DNA from: a virus
DNA length: 57,778 nucleotides
IMG/VR virus record: IMGVR_UViG_3300020125_000357
Location: 1-57,778 of that record
Direction: 5' to 3' (one strand)
Shown here piece by piece: positions 55,709-57,778 of this stretch; within the stretch, counting starts at the first letter, position 1, and every line of letters begins with the position of its first letter. The notes beneath the pieces are model-generated. The model saw nothing but the letters and a program-made list of their open reading frames with translations. It had not been told where the DNA came from and did no database searches. The position numbers and the translations under genes were made by a program.

Positions 55709-56627
55709 TTGTAGTTTCCTCAGGTGCTTTTTCAATTAATATAAAACATTTGTTTTCAATATTAAATTCAAATCCATTGGCTTTAGCTTCATCAATCAAT
55801 TTAGTTTTTAATATTTTATGTCCTGTTTTACCAGCAATTAATTTATGTGTAAGAAGTTTATTAAAATCTTCTGCAGTTTCAGCTAAACAAATGAGATTTA
55901 AAACTTCATCAAATTCAATCTCATCTTGAACCATCTCCTCACTTTTAGCATTCATTTTATCTTTAGTAAATGCAATTAAATCAGCTAAAAAGGTCTTATG
56001 ATCTTCTTTGACTTCTTGTGATGGAATATTGCCACGATTTTTGCCTATTTTAAAATCAGTGGGATTAAAATCAATTATACGCCTATCTCCATCTGTGCAC
56101 ATATAACCAATCATATCTACATCAGCGCGAATATCGTCTTTGGCACTTCCTTCCATCTTAAATCGTTTAATAATATTATCACCATTTTTTTCTTCTACTA
56201 CATGAGCCAACATAATAATATCTTTGCCAGATTTTAGCAACATATTTTTCCAAGAGGTAATTTGTTGTTTTAGTTCTCCCCATCCTTTTTGATTTGGTGT
56301 TCCATTTTTACCATAAGTTGGATATTTATTTAACACATAAGGTTTTAGAGTATCTGACATTTTACCAATTGTATCTACAATAATAGTATCGTATGGAGCT
56401 AATATATCTAGTGTAAGATCTTCTACATCTTGCCATTTTTTAATTTGTATAATATCATTACCATTTCTCATTGCAATATGTTTTACACCACCATCAAAAT
56501 CCAAAATAAGAGCTTTATTTGAAGTAAAGGCTAATGTTGTTTTACCAACTCCAGATTCACCATAGATTAGCATACTAATATTGGTAACTGGTATAGCCTC
56601 ATCGCTTTTTACTATTTTAATTGCCAT
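55701..56627 (-). CDS. Sak4-like RecA-fold ATPase / annealing protein, 308 aa
   Basis: Walker A G-E-S-G-V-G-K-T-T (about 23-31), Walker B D-T-I-I-V-D-T-I-G (about 79-87) and a D-x-x-x-L-A-H-V strand match phage nucleotide-binding proteins of the Sak4 type, which work with SSB in single-strand annealing. SSB and an exonuclease in the same operon support this. GAGGGAAA precedes the ATG at 56627. Confidence 0.75.
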   Translation of the reverse strand: MAIKIVKSDEAIPVTNISMLIYGESGVGKTTLAFTSNKALILDFDGGVKHIAMRNGNDIIQIKKWQDVEDLTLDILAPYDTIIVDTIGKMSDTLKPYVLNKYPTYGKNGTPNQKGWGELKQQITSWKNMLLKSGKDIIMLAHVVEEKNGDNIIKRFKMEGSAKDDIRADVDMIGYMCTDGDRRIIDFNPTDFKIGKNRGNIPSQEVKEDHKTFLADLIAFTKDKMNAKSEEMVQDEIEFDEVLNLICLAETAEDFNKLLTHKLIAGKTGHKILKTKLIDEAKANGFEFNIENKCFILIEKAPEETTNV

Positions 56628-56782
56628 TATAATTTCCCTCTCAACCATAAACCTAATTTAGCCCAAAAGCCAAGCTCCTGATCTCTATACCATTGGAAAT
56701 CTGGACTATTTTTTTTAAGTATAGCCATACCAATAGCATTGCCCCAATTTGTAGCATTTCTTACATCTTCGTACTGTGTCAT
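56627..56782 (-). CDS. Trp-rich small protein, 51 aa
   Basis: The minus-strand frame from ATG (56780-56782, AAGGAG upstream) ends in TAATG shared with the ATPase. It has five Trp in 51 residues and an amphipathic C-terminus. No family was recognised. Confidence 0.55.
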   Translation of the reverse strand: MTQYEDVRNATNWGNAIGMAILKKNSPDFQWYRDQELGFWAKLGLWLRGKL

Positions 56783-56802
56783 TTTATATCTCCTTTGATA
56801 TA

Positions 56803-57006
56803 TTAATTAATAATTTCTATTTCATAAAAGGGTTTTTTAAATTTACGATCAGGGGATGAAGTTTTTGAATATTTATTCGGCTCTTTAATGTAAAAAATTT
56901 CTCTTACATCCCTGTAGCAATTTTGTCCAAAATAATATCGAACTTCGCCATCTCCATAGGCACCAATTAATTCTTCCGCTCTTTTAATAAATTGGCTAAG
57001 TTTCAT
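56803..57006 (-). CDS. Conserved small phage protein (MKLSQFI type), 67 aa
   Basis: M-K-L-S-Q-F-I-K-R-A-E-E-L-I and Y-G-D-G-E-V-R parallel the product of 3991-4197. The ATG at 57006 is preferred over an upstream TTG. Function unknown. Confidence 0.6.
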   Translation of the reverse strand: MKLSQFIKRAEELIGAYGDGEVRYYFGQNCYRDVREIFYIKEPNKYSKTSSPDRKFKKPFYEIEIIN

Positions 57007-57319
57007 CTTCAAGCTTCCCTAAAATAGTTTCTTCATAATGCTTTTGGCAAGCTTCTTGGGCTTGACTTACATAATCAAATAAACCTAAATAATTTGTTTC
57101 TCCATCATAGCGAGAATAAGCACTTACATAACCATCAATGTCATCCCAATAATATTTTCCACATAAAGAAGTACTGTTAGAAGACGTCCATTCCAATTTT
57201 TTTACTCTTGGCTTAAGGTCTTTGATCATTTGGATCGCTGTTTCTACAGCGATAATTGCATCATCACCACCTGTTAAATTGTCTTCGATATAATCAATAA
57301 TTTCTTGTTTAGTTATCAT
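56996..57319 (-). CDS. Small protein with L-x-W core and C-terminal helix, 107 aa
   Basis: The ATG at 57319 follows AGGA and overlaps the upstream end. The core V-K-K-L-E-W-T...Y-W-D-D is followed by S-Q-A-Q-E-A-C-Q-K-H-Y-E-E-T-I-L. This layout is frequent in phage early genes and is shared with 3239-3505. Function unknown. Confidence 0.6.
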   Translation of the reverse strand: MITKQEIIDYIEDNLTGGDDAIIAVETAIQMIKDLKPRVKKLEWTSSNSTSLCGKYYWDDIDGYVSAYSRYDGETNYLGLFDYVSQAQEACQKHYEETILGKLEDET

Positions 57320-57557
57320 TTTGCATAATCCTGTTAATACAGCGACATAATCTACGCTCAAATGAATTATGATCAATAAGTTTATTATTGACATCAGGAC
57401 AAAAATGTGTACTACGTTCTATTAAATATTCCACTAGGGCATCTTTATTGTATTCATCAAAACCATCTAGATAACCCTTCCATTTATTTGTCATTATTTT
57501 GTAAAAGCGTCCTTTAGCTTGTTGAGTCGCAAATTGTTTTTGAGCCGCACTATACAT
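57309..57557 (-). CDS. First gene of the leftward recombination operon, 82 aa
   Basis: The ATG at 57557 has GGAG seven bases upstream; the longer TTG start was rejected. The basic protein has C-R-C near its end. No family was recognised. Confidence 0.5.
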   Translation of the reverse strand: MYSAAQKQFATQQAKGRFYKIMTNKWKGYLDGFDEYNKDALVEYLIERSTHFCPDVNNKLIDHNSFERRLCRCINRIMQNDN

Positions 57558-57598
57558 ATAAATTCTCCAAAAACTGCATATTTTACTCAAAATGATTA

Positions 57599-57626
57599 TT
57601 TATAAAGTGGAGACCTGCAATGATAA
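57599..57626 (-). promoter_or_regulatory. Candidate promoter of the leftward recombination operon
   Basis: On the minus strand TTATCA (57621-57626) is followed 16 bases later by TATAAA (57599-57604), about 45 bases upstream of the first leftward gene. The -35 match is poor. A CCTG/CAGG inverted repeat covers the spacer and -35 (57614-57630), which could be an operator. The position at the head of a fully leftward operon is the main support. Confidence 0.4.
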
Positions 57627-57651
57627 CAGGTAAAATTAACCCTATTTTTTC

Positions 57652-57778
57652 ATCATTTCCGACATATGCAAGATCGCATTTTTAATCATTATTCTAAGAT
57701 CCAATACATTACTGTACCATAAACAGTACCGATGCGTGAATTTATTTTAATATTTTTATTGTGCATTGCAGAAAAAGA
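57652..57778. repeat. Terminal direct repeat, right copy
   Basis: This is an exact copy of bases 1-127. Removing one copy joins the leftward operon start (57557) to the rightward early promoter (142-171) across a divergent control region of about 240 bp. Confidence 0.9.

Noticed and set aside
1-57778. CRISPR array, integrase or transposase
   Set aside because: No regularly spaced repeats and no tyrosine/serine recombinase or Mu-type transposase motifs were seen, although the virion genes are in Mu-like order.

Overview
The window is a complete, AT-rich tailed-phage genome with a contractile tail. The first 127 bases are repeated exactly as the last 127, so the contig closes into a circle of about 57.65 kb. 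That overlap is most simply an assembly join, which means the physical ends of the packaged DNA are not known from this sequence. A probable outer-membrane lipoprotein in the lysis cassette and an M15-type peptidase endolysin point to a Gram-negative host. No integrase, transposase, DNA polymerase or clear lysogeny repressor was recognised.

Layout. (1) 1-6739, rightward: a strong promoter over tandem operators, a short structured RNA ending in a terminator, then a tightly overlapping operon of small early genes, a second terminator RNA, and a cluster of tRNA and tRNA-like elements. (2) 6845-11432, leftward: about twenty very small genes read from a near-consensus promoter at 11494-11523, meeting the first operon at a bidirectional terminator. 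(3) 11661-13990: a rightward promoter, a tRNA-Glu, an aberrant tRNA-like element, a few small genes, and about 740 bp of non-coding DNA holding iteron-like repeats and a multibranched RNA fold. (4) 13995-22382, rightward: small genes, two intact tRNAs (CAT and Asn), several proteins with small SH3/KOW-like beta-barrel repeats, and an SF3-type helicase. (5) 22467-50788: packaging and virion genes in an order like phage Mu (terminase, portal, protease-scaffold, capsid, connectors, sheath, tube, frameshifted chaperone, tape measure, N/P-like baseplate, spike, gp46/gp47-like wedge, fibres). (6) 50782-52304: lysis genes. (7) 52305-57557, leftward: a recombination module (Sak4-like ATPase, PD-(D/E)XK exonuclease, SSB, RusA resolvase) with an HNH homing endonuclease inserted.

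How the parts fit: the two outward-facing early operons start from operator-covered sigma70-type promoters. The SF3 helicase, a DUF6291-like protein and the recombination genes are the only recognisable DNA-metabolism genes, so the phage presumably borrows the host polymerase. The long rightward operon builds the virion and ends in lysis.

The most unusual content is RNA. Two separate two-hairpin RNAs each end in a terminator whose loop is perfectly complementary to the loop of the preceding hairpin. Three tRNA-like elements have enlarged D-loops or aberrant anticodon arms, and a 153-nt multibranched RNA is predicted in the central gap. Other notable points are a class 3 (W-C-T) intein splitting the terminase Walker A motif, an SSB gene that appears to start with AUA, and an HNH gene flanked by a 10-bp duplication that rebuilds the start of the gene it interrupted. 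All calls come from reading the sequence; no database search was run.
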